A stretch of 45,741 bases of DNA from an uncultured Flavobacteriales bacterium (GTDB lineage Bacteria; Bacteroidota; Bacteroidia; Flavobacteriales; BACL11), in contig CAJQHO010000005.1 in NCBI GenBank assembly GCA_905478185.1, positions 1 to 45,741 on the forward strand. The letters are read 5' to 3'. Positions 20,194 to 31,426 of this stretch are shown here, in pieces. Both the position numbers and the translations under genes were made by a program. Below the pieces are notes generated by a model. It did not search any database. It was not told the origin of the DNA and saw only the letters and a list, made by a program, of their open reading frames with translations. The stretch's first letter is position 1, and the number at the start of each line of letters is the position of its first letter.

Positions 20194-22809
20194 ATGAGCA
20201 TTCCAAAAACATACAACCCATTAACTACTGAAGATAAATGGTACGCACACTGGATGGAAAAAGAGTATTTCAATTCTACTCCTGACGAAAGAGAAGCATA
20301 TACTATTGTAATACCTCCACCGAATGTAACTGGAGTCCTACACATGGGACACATGCTAAACAATACGCTACAAGATGTCATGATTAGAAGAGCTAGAATG
20401 CAAGGATATAATGCTTGTTGGGTTCCTGGAACCGATCATGCGTCAATTGCTACAGAAGCTAAAGTAGTACAAAAACTAGCATCAGAAGGAATACAAAAAA
20501 ATGATTTAACTAGAGAAGAGTTTTTATCACATGCATTTGAATGGAAAGATAAACATGGCGGTATCATTTTAGAACAACTAAAAAAACTTGGAGCTTCTTG
20601 CGATTGGGACAGAACAAAATTCACTATGGATGATGACATGAGTGAATCTGTAATAAAAGTATTTGTTGACTTACATAATAAAGGACTAATTTACAGAGGA
20701 GTTAGAATGGTAAATTGGGACCCTTCTGCACAAACTGCTTTATCGGATGAAGAAGTAATACATAAGGAAGTAAATTCAAAATTATACCACATTGCTTACA
20801 TAATTGAAGGTAGTGATGAGAAATTAACGATAGCAACTACAAGGCCAGAAACTATTTTAGGAGATTCAGCTATTTGTGTAAACCCAAATGATGAACGCTA
20901 CACACACCTAAAAGGTAAAAAAGCAATTGTGCCTTTAGTGAATAGAGTAATCCCTATCATCTTTGATGAGTATGTTGATATGGAATTTGGCACAGGAGCT
21001 CTTAAAATCACTCCTGCACATGATATTAACGATTACAAATTGGGAGATGAGCACGGACTTGAATCAATTGACATACTAAATGATGATGGAACTTTAAGTG
21101 AAGAAGCTGAATTATATATTGGGAAAGATAGGTTTTTTGTAAGAGAAGAAATTGCAATTGATTTAAAAGCAAAAGGATATTTAGTAAAAATAGAAGAGTA
21201 TCAAAATAAAGTTGGTTTTTCTGAAAGAACAGATGCTGTAATTGAGCCAAAACTTTCTATGCAATGGTTCTGTAAAATGGAGGAATTTTCAAAACCTGCT
21301 TTGGAACATGTAATGAATGATGATATACAATTTCATCCTCCAAAATTCAAGAACACCTATCGTCATTGGATGGAAAACATTAAAGACTGGTGTGTTTCTC
21401 GTCAGCTTTGGTGGGGACAACAAATTCCTGCTTATTTTTATGAAGGTAATAAATATGTTGTGGCTGAAAGCAAAGAGGAAGCATTGACATTAGCACAAAA
21501 AGAAAAGCCTAGCGTAACTATGGCTGACTTACGCCAAGATGCAGATGTATTGGACACTTGGTTCTCTTCTTGGCTATGGCCAATATCTGTTTTTGATGGA
21601 ATCCGTACCCCTGATAATGAAGAAATAAACTACTACTTCCCTACTAATGATTTAATTACAGGACCAGATATATTATTCTTTTGGGTAGCCCGAATGGTTA
21701 TGGCTGGTTATGAATACAGGAAAGAATTACCTTTCAAAAATGTTTATCTTACAGGACTAGTTAGGGATGAGCAAGGTAGAAAAATGAGTAAAACATTAGG
21801 TAATTCACCTGACCCTATTGAATTAATAAAATTATATGGAGCTGATGGTGTACGAGTAGGAATGTTACTATGCGCACCAGCAGGAAACGATCTTCCTTTT
21901 GATGAAGGTTTGTGTGAACAAGGGCGTAATTTCTCTAATAAAATATGGAATGCTTTCCGTTTGATTAAAGGCTGGGAAGTTGCTGATGTGGAGCAACCAG
22001 AAAGTGCAAAACAAGCGATAGATTGGTTTGAAAATAAAATTAGTAAAACCATTAATGAGATTGATGAATCTTACAGTAAATACAGAATTTCTGAAGCCTT
22101 AATGGGAACTTATAGGTTGGTTTGGGATGATTTCTGTTCATGGTACCTAGAAATGGTAAAACCGAATTATGGCAGCCCAATTGATAGCGTTACTTATGTT
22201 AAAACAATTGAGCAACTAGAAAAGATACTAAAACTTTTACATCCGTTTATGCCTTTCCTTTCAGAAGAGATATGGCACTTAATTGATGATAGAAAAGAAG
22301 ATATAATTGTTGCTGATTGGCCAAAAGCAGAAACTGTAAACGAGCAATTATTAGCTGATTTTGAAAACATAACTGAGGTAGTTGCAGGTATCAGAACGAT
22401 AAGAAAAGAGCAAAATATTGCGAATAAAGAACAATTGGAATTATTGGTGATTGATAACCAAAAATCCAAAACTAATTTAGATGCTATTATTGCAAAACTA
22501 GGAAACCTAACCAGTGTGCATACTACTAACGAAAAACCAAGTGGAGCTTTTAGTTTTATGGTAAAGGCAAATGAGTATTTTATTCCACTAGCAGACAATA
22601 TTGATATTGCTGGCGAAATTGAAAAACTAGAAAAGGAATTAAACTACACTCAAGGATTCTTAAAGTCGGTTGAAGGAAAATTGAGCAATGAGCGTTTTGT
22701 AAATAATGCACCTGAAGAAGTAGTTACAAATGAAAGAAACAAAATGGCTGACGCAAAGTCAAAAATTTCAATTTTAGCAACTAAAATCAAGGAACTAGGG
22801 AATGCTTAG
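20194..22809 (+). CDS. valS: Valyl-tRNA synthetase
   Basis: [21 protein letters not shown] (HIGH-type), [14 protein letters not shown] (KMSKS), [16 protein letters not shown]-terminal coiled coil. Confidence 0.97.
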   Translation: MSIPKTYNPLTTEDKWYAHWMEKEYFNSTPDEREAYTIVIPPPNVTGVLHMGHMLNNTLQDVMIRRARMQGYNACWVPGTDHASIATEAKVVQKLASEGIQKNDLTREEFLSHAFEWKDKHGGIILEQLKKLGASCDWDRTKFTMDDDMSESVIKVFVDLHNKGLIYRGVRMVNWDPSAQTALSDEEVIHKEVNSKLYHIAYIIEGSDEKLTIATTRPETILGDSAICVNPNDERYTHLKGKKAIVPLVNRVIPIIFDEYVDMEFGTGALKITPAHDINDYKLGDEHGLESIDILNDDGTLSEEAELYIGKDRFFVREEIAIDLKAKGYLVKIEEYQNKVGFSERTDAVIEPKLSMQWFCKMEEFSKPALEHVMNDDIQFHPPKFKNTYRHWMENIKDWCVSRQLWWGQQIPAYFYEGNKYVVAESKEEALTLAQKEKPSVTMADLRQDADVLDTWFSSWLWPISVFDGIRTPDNEEINYYFPTNDLITGPDILFFWVARMVMAGYEYRKELPFKNVYLTGLVRDEQGRKMSKTLGNSPDPIELIKLYGADGVRVGMLLCAPAGNDLPFDEGLCEQGRNFSNKIWNAFRLIKGWEVADVEQPESAKQAIDWFENKISKTINEIDESYSKYRISEALMGTYRLVWDDFCSWYLEMVKPNYGSPIDSVTYVKTIEQLEKILKLLHPFMPFLSEEIWHLIDDRKEDIIVADWPKAETVNEQLLADFENITEVVAGIRTIRKEQNIANKEQLELLVIDNQKSKTNLDAIIAKLGNLTSVHTTNEKPSGAFSFMVKANEYFIPLADNIDIAGEIEKLEKELNYTQGFLKSVEGKLSNERFVNNAPEEVVTNERNKMADAKSKISILATKIKELGNA

Positions 22810-23515
22810 AGTTCTTAGTTTACTGTTTATCAGCACACAAATCATGGCTTCTGTTACTGCTGATAAGAAAAAATTTAGCGGTAACTTTGACTTAGGACTG
22901 AACTTTACTAAAAATACGGAGAGCACTTTTCAGTTCAATAATATGTTTTTAGTAAAATATAAAATAGGTAAATCCAATTTTAGTTTAGGAAATAATATTT
23001 CTTTTATCAGTAAAACTGGGGAGGATGATCTGCTAAATAAAGGAACCCAGGATTTTAAATATGTTTTAGATGCTAAAAAACTAGATGCTAATATCACATT
23101 GCAACATATGTATGATATTAGTAGGTCTGTAAAAAACAGATACACAAGTGGGCTTGGTGTTTCTTATAATTTTAAAGATGAAGATAATAGAAAAATTGGT
23201 GTAGGACTATCTGCAATAAGGGAAAATGAAATTCCTTTGGAGGGTGAAAATATATTGCAAAACCGTATGAGTAGTAATTTTGATTTAATGATAAAACTTA
23301 ATAAAAATGTTACAGTAAGTACCACTAATCATTATCAGCCTAATATTGAAAAAGCAGGGGATTTCAGGTGGAAAACTAACATTACATTTAGAGTAAATTT
23401 AAGCCCTTATTTTTTATTGAGCATTAACTCATCTTTTAATTATGACAGTGTGCCTGCAGAAGGAATTCCTGAAACAGACTACCAACTGATTAACAGTATT
23501 TCATATACTTTTTAA
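22802..23515 (+). CDS. DUF481-like outer-membrane beta-barrel protein
   Basis: Signal peptide; alternating beta-strand pattern ([34 protein letters not shown]), aromatic C-terminus SISYTF. Confidence 0.65.
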   Translation: MLRVLSLLFISTQIMASVTADKKKFSGNFDLGLNFTKNTESTFQFNNMFLVKYKIGKSNFSLGNNISFISKTGEDDLLNKGTQDFKYVLDAKKLDANITLQHMYDISRSVKNRYTSGLGVSYNFKDEDNRKIGVGLSAIRENEIPLEGENILQNRMSSNFDLMIKLNKNVTVSTTNHYQPNIEKAGDFRWKTNITFRVNLSPYFLLSINSSFNYDSVPAEGIPETDYQLINSISYTF

Positions 23516-23523
23516 TATTAGCG

Positions 23524-26500
23524 CTACCTTGCTACATTAAACACTTTATTTGCAATTACCCTGTCTTTATAACATAACTGCACACTATAAATAGCAGATT
23601 TCCAATCTTTAACATCTATATCTACTTTATATTGTCCTTCCAAAATTTTCTTTTCAGACAGCAATTCTCCCAACATATTATATACTTTTAAAGTTGTAGC
23701 TTTTGCAGTAAAGTCAATTGTAAGTTGTTCACTAGAAGGATTAGGATACAATTGTATTTCGTTTATATGACTTAAGTCGTTAATACCTGTAATACAAGAA
23801 TCAACAAATACCCATATATCTTCTTTAACAACACAATCATTAGAGTCTTTTGCAGAAAGTAAATACCATGTATCTTCTAAAGGTACAACTAATAAAGAAT
23901 TCCCTGTTGATCCATTATCCCACCAATAGTAAGAAAAACCTGCACTACCTTCAAGAAAAACAGTCTCCCCTATACAAATCTCAGGTGGATCAGGACTTGT
24001 TTGTATAAATAATGGTGGGGATTGATAAAAATCCAAAATAGTGAATACTACACTGTCACAGGAGTTATTAGCTGTAAAATTATCAAGGTATTGTCCTGGG
24101 GTATCGTATACATTACCTCCAACTGTAACACTATCTCCAATACAAATATTAACTTCATTATAAGTTGAAAAAGGCATGAATTCTATATCATAAAAAAAGT
24201 AATAATACTGATCACCAGCATTAGAGGATGTAATGCTTACAGGTCCTGCATTAAAAGGATAAGATAAGGAATTTCCATTTCCTGCATTGCTCCTGTATAA
24301 CACAGAATTTCCTGTAGAAATCCCTAACTGATAATCAGTACCAATAGGTAACATAAAATTAAAGATAAGGTTTTGTTCTCCAGGAAAAACAGTATGTGTA
24401 ATATCATCAAAAATCAAACCATTAGCATCTCTTAGTTCAAACGTAATAGTATTAGTGTCAACCGCATATACAGTAGCTGACTTGACTAAAGTAGTTGCTA
24501 CTACATCTAATAATAGATGACCATTATAACTACTGAAATCACCTGGTCCATTTACTGTATCTAATATTCCACCATTAATATTTGCATAATTTGCTGTAAG
24601 TACGTTAAGGTTTGTGGTTACAACACTATCACATCCATTGTTTGATATTAAGGTATCAAAATAAGTTCCAGAAGCAAAATAAGTATTTGTCCCAACTATA
24701 ATATAATCTCCCATACAAATAGATTGGTTATTTACTCCAGAACCTCCTGAAATAGAAAGAACTGTTAATGTAGTTGTTACTACACTATCACAGCCGTTTG
24801 TTGTTTGTAGTGAATCTATATACACCCCAGAGGAATCGTAAATATTACCATTAATTAAATAAGTCTCTCCATTACAAATAGTTGGATTATTTAAAAAAGA
24901 TATATGCGGAGAAACCACAACATTTGAGTATACAACACTATCACATCCTAGAGATGAGATTAAACTATCGGTATATAAACCATTAGTATCATATACGTTT
25001 CCTGCAATTGTAACACTTTCTCCATCACATAAAGAATATATTTCTGGAGATTGACGTAATTCAATATCATAATAGAAATAATAATAGTTTCCTCCAGCAC
25101 TTGATGATGTTACTGCAGCCAATGTTCCAAAATTATACGGATAATTTACGCCAGAATTATGTCTGAACAAATCATTACTTTGCCCGTTTACACCTAAGCG
25201 GTAATTTGTTCCTGGTGTTAAATGATAGTTAAAATAAACTCTATACCCACCAGGGATAACAGTTTCAGTAACATCAAATAATACATTACCAAATTCATCA
25301 CTTATCTCGAATGTAGTAAGTGTTGTATCTTGAGAGAATATTAAGGCTGAAATTAAATCAGAAGCTTCATAACAACTTAATTCCAAATATTGCGAGCCAC
25401 TATAATAACTTCCTGTTCCAACTGAGGTGTCAGGAATGCCTCCAAATATTGTATCATAGAGTGAGGTTTGTGAGAATATAGTAAGATTAGTTTGGACAAT
25501 GCTATCGCAACCCAATGAGTTTACTAATGTATCTGAAAAAGCACCATTCGTATTATAAACAGAACTGCCAACAGTTACACTATCCCCATCACAAATAGTT
25601 GTAGAGTTTTGAAATATTTGACCAGGAAAGACACAAGATCCATCATCAATAGATGCTGTTGAATCATAATTACAAGCTAGTGAGTCAGTACAGCCATAAG
25701 TTAAATTACATGGTGAAATTATATGTTGTCCAATATCTGACCAATCATTATTACCTAATACAATCCACTGTGAATTTACAGGATCAGTACCAGCTGAATT
25801 TACCCAAGACGTATCTCCTTGATCTATTGGGCATTTCCTTACTAGTGTATGGTTTCGTGTTGCAGCTCCAACTCCAGCAACATCCCATCCTTGCCCAGGA
25901 TCTCCATTCCAATCTCCAATCCAATCTAGAATTACATAGTTTCCGCTATCTGGACTAATTGGGAAGGATGGTTGATTACCATAAACTAAAGCCATCCCAT
26001 CATCTCCATTACTAAGTGCTCCAAAATCCATATCTGCTTGATTCAAAATAATTGTATCGGCAGATTGATCTGCTACTATGTAAACATCAAAAGGAAAGAT
26101 AACCGCACCTGAATCAAAAATACTCCAGTACTCATATACTCCAGTGATTGTTGGGTTTCCACTTACTCTAGCAAAAGCATAGTTAGTTAAATCTATAGTG
26201 TCAGAAGTTGGATTATATACCTCAAAATATTTATTATTACTACTTCCCTCAGCATATTCTGAAAAGAAAAGATTCTCAGCTGGAGGTAAAAGGTATGCGC
26301 AACTTCCATTATCTAAAGTTGCAAAAGGATCGTAATTTGTAGCTATTGAATCTAAACATCCATATACAGGAGTTGGATTAACAATAATCACTCCCTTCAT
26401 CCCCATTGAGACGTGGGGTTGACATACATAATAATATGTTTTAGCAGAATCCGCAATAAAATAGCCTCCAGCAGTACCAAGAGGGAAATAGAATCCTCCG

Positions 26501-26712
26501 TTATATGTAGTATCATTAGTTGTCCAAGTAGACTCATCTACCTCAACAGCATTATGATAACCTAAAGGTCCAAATTCAATAGTATCTCCAAGATTTATAA
26601 TTACAGTATCTGGATCAAAAGTCATTCCAGAAGTATTAATGGTTTGTACTTGTGAAAATGAAGTAAAAAAAGTAAATAACGTAATAATTAATAGGTGTAG
26701 TCGTAGTTTCAT
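23524..26712 (-). CDS. Large T9SS-secreted protein: N-terminal cupredoxin-like domain, lamin-tail-like domain, repeated LGCDSV modules, type A sorting tail
   Basis: GMTFDPDTVIINLGDTIEF...HNAVEVD...YYYVCQPHVSMGMKGVIIV; LFFSEYAEGSSNNKYFEVYNPTSDTIDL; tail LYPNPSSEQLTIDF...VYNMLGELL...IYSVQL. Confidence 0.8.
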   Translation of the reverse strand: MKLRLHLLIITLFTFFTSFSQVQTINTSGMTFDPDTVIINLGDTIEFGPLGYHNAVEVDESTWTTNDTTYNGGFYFPLGTAGGYFIADSAKTYYYVCQPHVSMGMKGVIIVNPTPVYGCLDSIATNYDPFATLDNGSCAYLLPPAENLFFSEYAEGSSNNKYFEVYNPTSDTIDLTNYAFARVSGNPTITGVYEYWSIFDSGAVIFPFDVYIVADQSADTIILNQADMDFGALSNGDDGMALVYGNQPSFPISPDSGNYVILDWIGDWNGDPGQGWDVAGVGAATRNHTLVRKCPIDQGDTSWVNSAGTDPVNSQWIVLGNNDWSDIGQHIISPCNLTYGCTDSLACNYDSTASIDDGSCVFPGQIFQNSTTICDGDSVTVGSSVYNTNGAFSDTLVNSLGCDSIVQTNLTIFSQTSLYDTIFGGIPDTSVGTGSYYSGSQYLELSCYEASDLISALIFSQDTTLTTFEISDEFGNVLFDVTETVIPGGYRVYFNYHLTPGTNYRLGVNGQSNDLFRHNSGVNYPYNFGTLAAVTSSSAGGNYYYFYYDIELRQSPEIYSLCDGESVTIAGNVYDTNGLYTDSLISSLGCDSVVYSNVVVSPHISFLNNPTICNGETYLINGNIYDSSGVYIDSLQTTNGCDSVVTTTLTVLSISGGSGVNNQSICMGDYIIVGTNTYFASGTYFDTLISNNGCDSVVTTNLNVLTANYANINGGILDTVNGPGDFSSYNGHLLLDVVATTLVKSATVYAVDTNTITFELRDANGLIFDDITHTVFPGEQNLIFNFMLPIGTDYQLGISTGNSVLYRSNAGNGNSLSYPFNAGPVSITSSNAGDQYYYFFYDIEFMPFSTYNEVNICIGDSVTVGGNVYDTPGQYLDNFTANNSCDSVVFTILDFYQSPPLFIQTSPDPPEICIGETVFLEGSAGFSYYWWDNGSTGNSLLVVPLEDTWYLLSAKDSNDCVVKEDIWVFVDSCITGINDLSHINEIQLYPNPSSEQLTIDFTAKATTLKVYNMLGELLSEKKILEGQYKVDIDVKDWKSAIYSVQLCYKDRVIANKVFNVAR

Positions 26713-26791
26713 GATTTTAAGAATTTAAAGGACCGTAAACTTAAGAAATCTAAATTTAATGTAGACTTGTAAAGAAAAATAACAATCAGAC

Positions 26792-29062
26792 TTATTCAAT
26801 AATAATTTTTTTCTCTACTGTTCCATCATCATATATGTAGAATAGAGTTGTCTTTTTATAAGGGAAATTATCTCTTCCTAAAACATCAACAACTTTAATT
26901 AACGTTTTTTTATCATTATTAAAGTCATTTATTGCAGACAGAGGATTAAATATAAAATTTAGATTTAAAATACTATCACAACCCACTGAATTAACTAATG
27001 TAATAGAATAATCTCCTGAAGTACTTAATATTAAACCATTCCAATTTATACTGATATTAGATAAAAGGGTGTCATATGAGAACGAATTATAATTACAACT
27101 ACCATCATTAGTATTTGCTATTGGATCATAATTGCAAGCAAAAGGATCAGTACATCCTAAAAATTCATAACAATTACCACCAATATTATTATCAATCCAA
27201 ATTAACCTACCACCTATCCAAGTTTTAAAGAACTGTAGCTCATCCTGATATGTATTTCCTACATAAAAATTTGGCCAAACATAATTTCCTAAAATTGGCC
27301 ACTGCTGAAAATTTCTTTGCTGAGCATCATCTAAATAAAAGGACATACTATCAATAAAAGTAAAAATAGAATCCTGATGAAAACTCCTTTCGCGCAAATA
27401 TTCCCATCTGCATTTTAATTTATTTTGATAAGTAGTATCATCCAAAAGTCTTTCGAACCAAAAAGGATTATTATCTCCACAGCCAGTATTTACTTCCCAC
27501 CCAGATGTAATTCCTCCATCACAATAATCAGCATTCCCAAAAGCCAAATTATAGTCCCAAAAAGGGCCCATAGTTAATTTACCACCATTATCATCCCTAT
27601 CTTTATACATATAGGTGCTTAATCTATATCCATCAATATTCTTTGAGAGTTCATTTATTATATATAGATCAACAAAAGAATTTACATCAATGTATTTAGA
27701 ATATCCTATCAAGCTATCAGTAAAGTTTGGGCCAGCTAGAGCATATTCAAAACTATCCATAAAATGCTCGATATAATCCATCTGCTGAGGCTGCAATGCA
27801 CTTGCTTGTGGATAATGATATTGGATATATAAATTATTACCGCCAATATTAGGAAAATCTGAAAGCCAATCGAGTCCTCCAGTTCCTGTATACTTATCTA
27901 CTTTTATTATATAACCTCCTGTCAAACTATCTCCAGCCACATCATTTGAATCTAATTTTGCAATATCTACTCTATCATTATCTCTTTTAATTTTTTCCAT
28001 CAAGATATATATCCCTTTATAATCTCCATTTACAACCAGTTCGCAATACACAGTTCTTGGGGAATAGTTCCCCATTTTTCGTCCTAAATCAAAAGTTAAA
28101 AAATTACGCATTAATGATTTATCAGTATATGGAGCATATAATATCCAATCATTTTCTACAGGCATTCCTAAAAGGGAAACATTATTGTTGTTTCCAATAG
28201 AATCTTGTGTTTCTAAAGCATATGGTTTTTTAGGAAATGATTGAGAAGAACTTCCTCTGTATTCAATACTAATTTTTCCGTTATAATCATTAAATGCATC
28301 ATTTACAGAATTAATATTTCCAAATCCATTATCAATAATTCCCATATCACATACAATCCTAGGATCATCAACAATAGTTTGTCCTAAGGTATTAATTACT
28401 ACAATTGGTAAATTTGAAGTAGTAAATATCAGGGGTGGCTGAAACCATGCTGGTGTTGGAGAATAATTATTAGTTGTCGTGCTTATTCCTAATGAAAGAA
28501 AAATACGGCCAGTTAAATCAGAGGAAGAAATATTATCATTATGTACTTGTACAGATAGCACATTATTCCCTTGATTTAAAACACTACTTAATACTTGTGT
28601 ATTGATTACAAATTGATCAGGATTCCCTCCTTGATACATTTGTGCTTCATGCAGTGAAGATGATCCTTGATTATACAGTGGATGATCACCTACACTTCCA
28701 ATATTCGCCCTTGCAATCTCTACATTATTTAAATAAGCTACAAAAGCATCATCATAATCAACATGCAAAATTACAGCTGCAATTTCAGAAGTGTCAAGAA
28801 TTGTAAAGTTTTTACGTAAATAAAGTGATGTTACTGAATTGATAATAGTATTATCATCTCCATCTCCATAGCCAACACCCCCCTGACCCTGTGACCAGCT
28901 AGCATCATTAAAAGCTAATTTCCGCCAGTTTGTGTCAGGTTCAAATGTACCTTCCAAATATCTCCAGATATCATTATCAAAAACCACAGTTTCCCAATGA
29001 TCAATATTTTGGGAAAGCGTTAAAAAAGGTAAGCATGAAAATAACAGTGTCAGTTTTTTCAT
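26792..29062 (-). CDS. CotH kinase-family secreted protein with variant C-terminal sorting tail
   Basis: KISIEYRGSSSQSFPKKPYALETQD, LLGMPVENDWILYAPYTDKSLMRNFL, GIYILMEKIKRDNDRVDIAKL; tail DVLGRDNFPYKKTTLFYIYDDGTVEKKIIIE. Confidence 0.85.
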   Translation of the reverse strand: MKKLTLLFSCLPFLTLSQNIDHWETVVFDNDIWRYLEGTFEPDTNWRKLAFNDASWSQGQGGVGYGDGDDNTIINSVTSLYLRKNFTILDTSEIAAVILHVDYDDAFVAYLNNVEIARANIGSVGDHPLYNQGSSSLHEAQMYQGGNPDQFVINTQVLSSVLNQGNNVLSVQVHNDNISSSDLTGRIFLSLGISTTTNNYSPTPAWFQPPLIFTTSNLPIVVINTLGQTIVDDPRIVCDMGIIDNGFGNINSVNDAFNDYNGKISIEYRGSSSQSFPKKPYALETQDSIGNNNNVSLLGMPVENDWILYAPYTDKSLMRNFLTFDLGRKMGNYSPRTVYCELVVNGDYKGIYILMEKIKRDNDRVDIAKLDSNDVAGDSLTGGYIIKVDKYTGTGGLDWLSDFPNIGGNNLYIQYHYPQASALQPQQMDYIEHFMDSFEYALAGPNFTDSLIGYSKYIDVNSFVDLYIINELSKNIDGYRLSTYMYKDRDDNGGKLTMGPFWDYNLAFGNADYCDGGITSGWEVNTGCGDNNPFWFERLLDDTTYQNKLKCRWEYLRERSFHQDSIFTFIDSMSFYLDDAQQRNFQQWPILGNYVWPNFYVGNTYQDELQFFKTWIGGRLIWIDNNIGGNCYEFLGCTDPFACNYDPIANTNDGSCNYNSFSYDTLLSNISINWNGLILSTSGDYSITLVNSVGCDSILNLNFIFNPLSAINDFNNDKKTLIKVVDVLGRDNFPYKKTTLFYIYDDGTVEKKIIIE

Positions 29063-30696
29063 TCAACAATAATCTGTTTCTCTACCGTTCCATTATCATA
29101 GATGTAAAAGAGTGGTTGATTTGTCTGTTTAGTTTCTCTTCCCAAAAGGTCTGTTACTTTAAGAAGTTCTTTGGTTGTAGTGTATTCTTGTATTGCTGAA
29201 GGCGGACAAGTAGTACTAAAGTAATGTTGAGGGTCAATATCCGTCCAATTAGTTGTTGAATAATTTACATCATCCACATCTATGCAAGTAAGGTTGGGAT
29301 TATTTTCTGTTTTGAAACCCGGGTAAGATAAATGGTCAATATTTATATTGTTACCGTTTCTTACGTCAAGACTTGTAAGTTGATTATTCTGACAAACCAT
29401 TGATGTTAAAGCAGAATTTTGACTTACATCAAGACTTGTAAGTTGATTATTCGGACAATCCAATGAGATTAAAGCAGAATTTTGACTTACATCAAGACTT
29501 GTAAGTTGATTAGAACTACAACCCAATGAGGTTAAAACAGAATTTTGACTTACATCAAGACTTGTAAGTTGATTACTACGACAATTCAGCGTGGTTAAAG
29601 AAGAATTTTGACTTAAATCAAGGCTTGTTAGTTGATTATTTTGGCATTTCAATTGAATTATAGCGGTATTATTAATTAAATCTAGGCTTGTAAGTTGATT
29701 ATCCTCACAATTTAAATATATCAAAGCAATATTTTGACTTACATCAAGAATTGATAGTTGATTTCCCTCACAATTTAAATATGACAAAACAGCAAAAGCT
29801 TCAAATCCTGTTAAATCAGAGATATTTTGGTTAGAAACATCTAAATAAGCTACTGTATCAATAGCAGACGTAAATACATTATCATTTAGTGCAATTCCAT
29901 CACCCATTCCATTTGCTTCTAGATATGCCTCAAAATTATCATCAGGCACATAAGTAAGTGGTGGTGTAGTAGAACCAAAACAAGTGGTGGAGATTTGCCA
30001 TTGTGTACCCCCCATAAGCGTTCCATTATTTCCATTAGCTGTTTGATCAACTGCTATTGTACCCTGTCCATCATTCAACCTCCAATAACCCATTAAATTA
30101 TTATAATTAGGATGGGTCAAATCTATTGGAGTGCACATCCAATTATTTATTTCAGCATAGGATAAAGCTACATCCCACAATCTGATTTCATCCAATCTTC
30201 CTGTCATATAAAACCCTGTAGTCCCCCAATCTAACTTCCCTAGTTGTAATGGAAGTGTGTTTTGTCCAATAATTCCAGTTGCAGCAGAGCTATCAACCAA
30301 AGCTCCATCTTTATACAAACGGATATAACTGCCATCATAAGTAAATGCTAAATGTTGCCATTGATTAAAATCTAATAAATTTGTAGCAACAATATCATAA
30401 TTCACACCACTAGAGCCTCTGAACCGAGCTTCAACATTATTAGAATTCTGCAACTGTAAAAGGTAGAAATCGGCATCCGTATTATTTCTGAAACCCATAA
30501 TACCCGAGTGTGCAGAGGGATTAGCTTGAGGATAAACCCAGGCACTCATTGAAAAAGCTATTTTATTTGCAATAACTGAAGAAGCGTTTGACATCTGAAC
30601 ATAATCCTGTGTTGCACTATTAAACTCTAATTCGTAATCGGTTTGTGCAAGTCCAATAAAAGGAGTACACAGTAAAAGGTAAAATAAATTTTTCAT
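29059..30696 (-). CDS. Secreted LamG + leucine-rich-repeat protein with variant C-terminal sorting tail
   Basis: LamG-like ATQDYVQMSNASSVIANKIAFSMSAWVYPQ...; LTSLDVSQNSALTSL repeats; tail DLLGRETKQTNQPLFYIYDNGTVEKQIIVE. Confidence 0.85.
   Translation of the reverse strand: MKNLFYLLLCTPFIGLAQTDYELEFNSATQDYVQMSNASSVIANKIAFSMSAWVYPQANPSAHSGIMGFRNNTDADFYLLQLQNSNNVEARFRGSSGVNYDIVATNLLDFNQWQHLAFTYDGSYIRLYKDGALVDSSAATGIIGQNTLPLQLGKLDWGTTGFYMTGRLDEIRLWDVALSYAEINNWMCTPIDLTHPNYNNLMGYWRLNDGQGTIAVDQTANGNNGTLMGGTQWQISTTCFGSTTPPLTYVPDDNFEAYLEANGMGDGIALNDNVFTSAIDTVAYLDVSNQNISDLTGFEAFAVLSYLNCEGNQLSILDVSQNIALIYLNCEDNQLTSLDLINNTAIIQLKCQNNQLTSLDLSQNSSLTTLNCRSNQLTSLDVSQNSVLTSLGCSSNQLTSLDVSQNSALISLDCPNNQLTSLDVSQNSALTSMVCQNNQLTSLDVRNGNNINIDHLSYPGFKTENNPNLTCIDVDDVNYSTTNWTDIDPQHYFSTTCPPSAIQEYTTTKELLKVTDLLGRETKQTNQPLFYIYDNGTVEKQIIVE
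29360..29770 (-). repeat. 63-bp tandem repeat encoding 21-aa LRR units
   Basis: Recurrent acttacatcaagacttgtaagttgatta... at 63-nt spacing on the + strand. Confidence 0.85.
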
Positions 30697-30697
30697 A

Positions 30698-31321
30698 TTA
30701 TTTAATTATTAATTTTTTTTCAGTTGAACCATCATCATAAATATAAAATAAAGTCATATTTGGTTTTGGCGTTACGCTTCTACCAAATACATCCAACACT
30801 TTAATCAATTTTTTATGAGCAGTGTAATTTTTAATTGAGGAAGGAAAACAATCTGTAAAAAAAACACAACCACTGTCTTTTTCCCAATTGGCATTAGCAT
30901 TAGCTACTTCATCCACATCTATGCAATATAAATCAGGATTAAAGGTAGCTGTGAAATACCATAAGCCTAAGTTGTTACCATTACGAACATCTAAGCTAGT
31001 AAGGAGATTGTTTCTGCAATTTAATTCAAATAGGTTAGGGTTATTACTTAAATCCAACTCAGTAAGCTGATTGTCATTACAGAATAAACCAGTAAGTGCA
31101 GTAAAATTCTCAATTCCTGTTAAGTCAGCTATTCCATCATTAGATAAGTATAATATTTGTACAGTATCAATTGCTGAAGTAAAAACACTATCATCAAAAA
31201 TATCATCTAAATCAAGATTGATAAGTGCTTGCTCAAAAGCACCATCAGGTACATATGTTTTTTGTGCCAAAGTGAATAATGGCAACATTAAAAATATTAA
31301 AAATATCTTTTTCATTACCAC
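30698..31321 (-). CDS. Small secreted LRR protein with variant C-terminal sorting tail (start probably the MKK codon at 31315)
   Basis: LTELDLSNNPNLFELNCRNNLLTSLDVRNGNN; tail DVFGRSVTPKPNMTLFYIYDDGSTEKKLIIK. Confidence 0.75.
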   Translation of the reverse strand: MVMKKIFLIFLMLPLFTLAQKTYVPDGAFEQALINLDLDDIFDDSVFTSAIDTVQILYLSNDGIADLTGIENFTALTGLFCNDNQLTELDLSNNPNLFELNCRNNLLTSLDVRNGNNLGLWYFTATFNPDLYCIDVDEVANANANWEKDSGCVFFTDCFPSSIKNYTAHKKLIKVLDVFGRSVTPKPNMTLFYIYDDGSTEKKLIIK

Positions 31322-31425
31322 ATTTGTGTTTTAATTTTCTTTCCTCCATCACATTTTTTGTTAGTAGTACCACAAGAAGAAAAAAGGAAAGTTCCTAGTA
31401 AAAGTAAAATGATTAGTTTCTTCAT
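31315..31425 (-). CDS. Small 36-aa lipoprotein, translationally coupled (TAATG) to the downstream LRR gene
   Basis: Hand-read, missed by the ORF track: MKKLIILLLLGTFLFSSCGTTNKKCDGGKKIKTQMW*; lipobox FSSC; its TAA overlaps the ATG of MKKIFLIF. Confidence 0.55.
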   Translation of the reverse strand: MKKLIILLLLGTFLFSSCGTTNKKCDGGKKIKTQMW

Positions 31426-31426
31426 A

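Noticed and set aside
20436-22598. Several minus-strand ORFs inside valS
   Set aside because: Antisense shadows of a highly conserved tRNA synthetase.
29360-29770. Regularly spaced repeats as a CRISPR array
   Set aside because: Units are contiguous, in frame and encode LRR motifs; no non-repetitive spacers.
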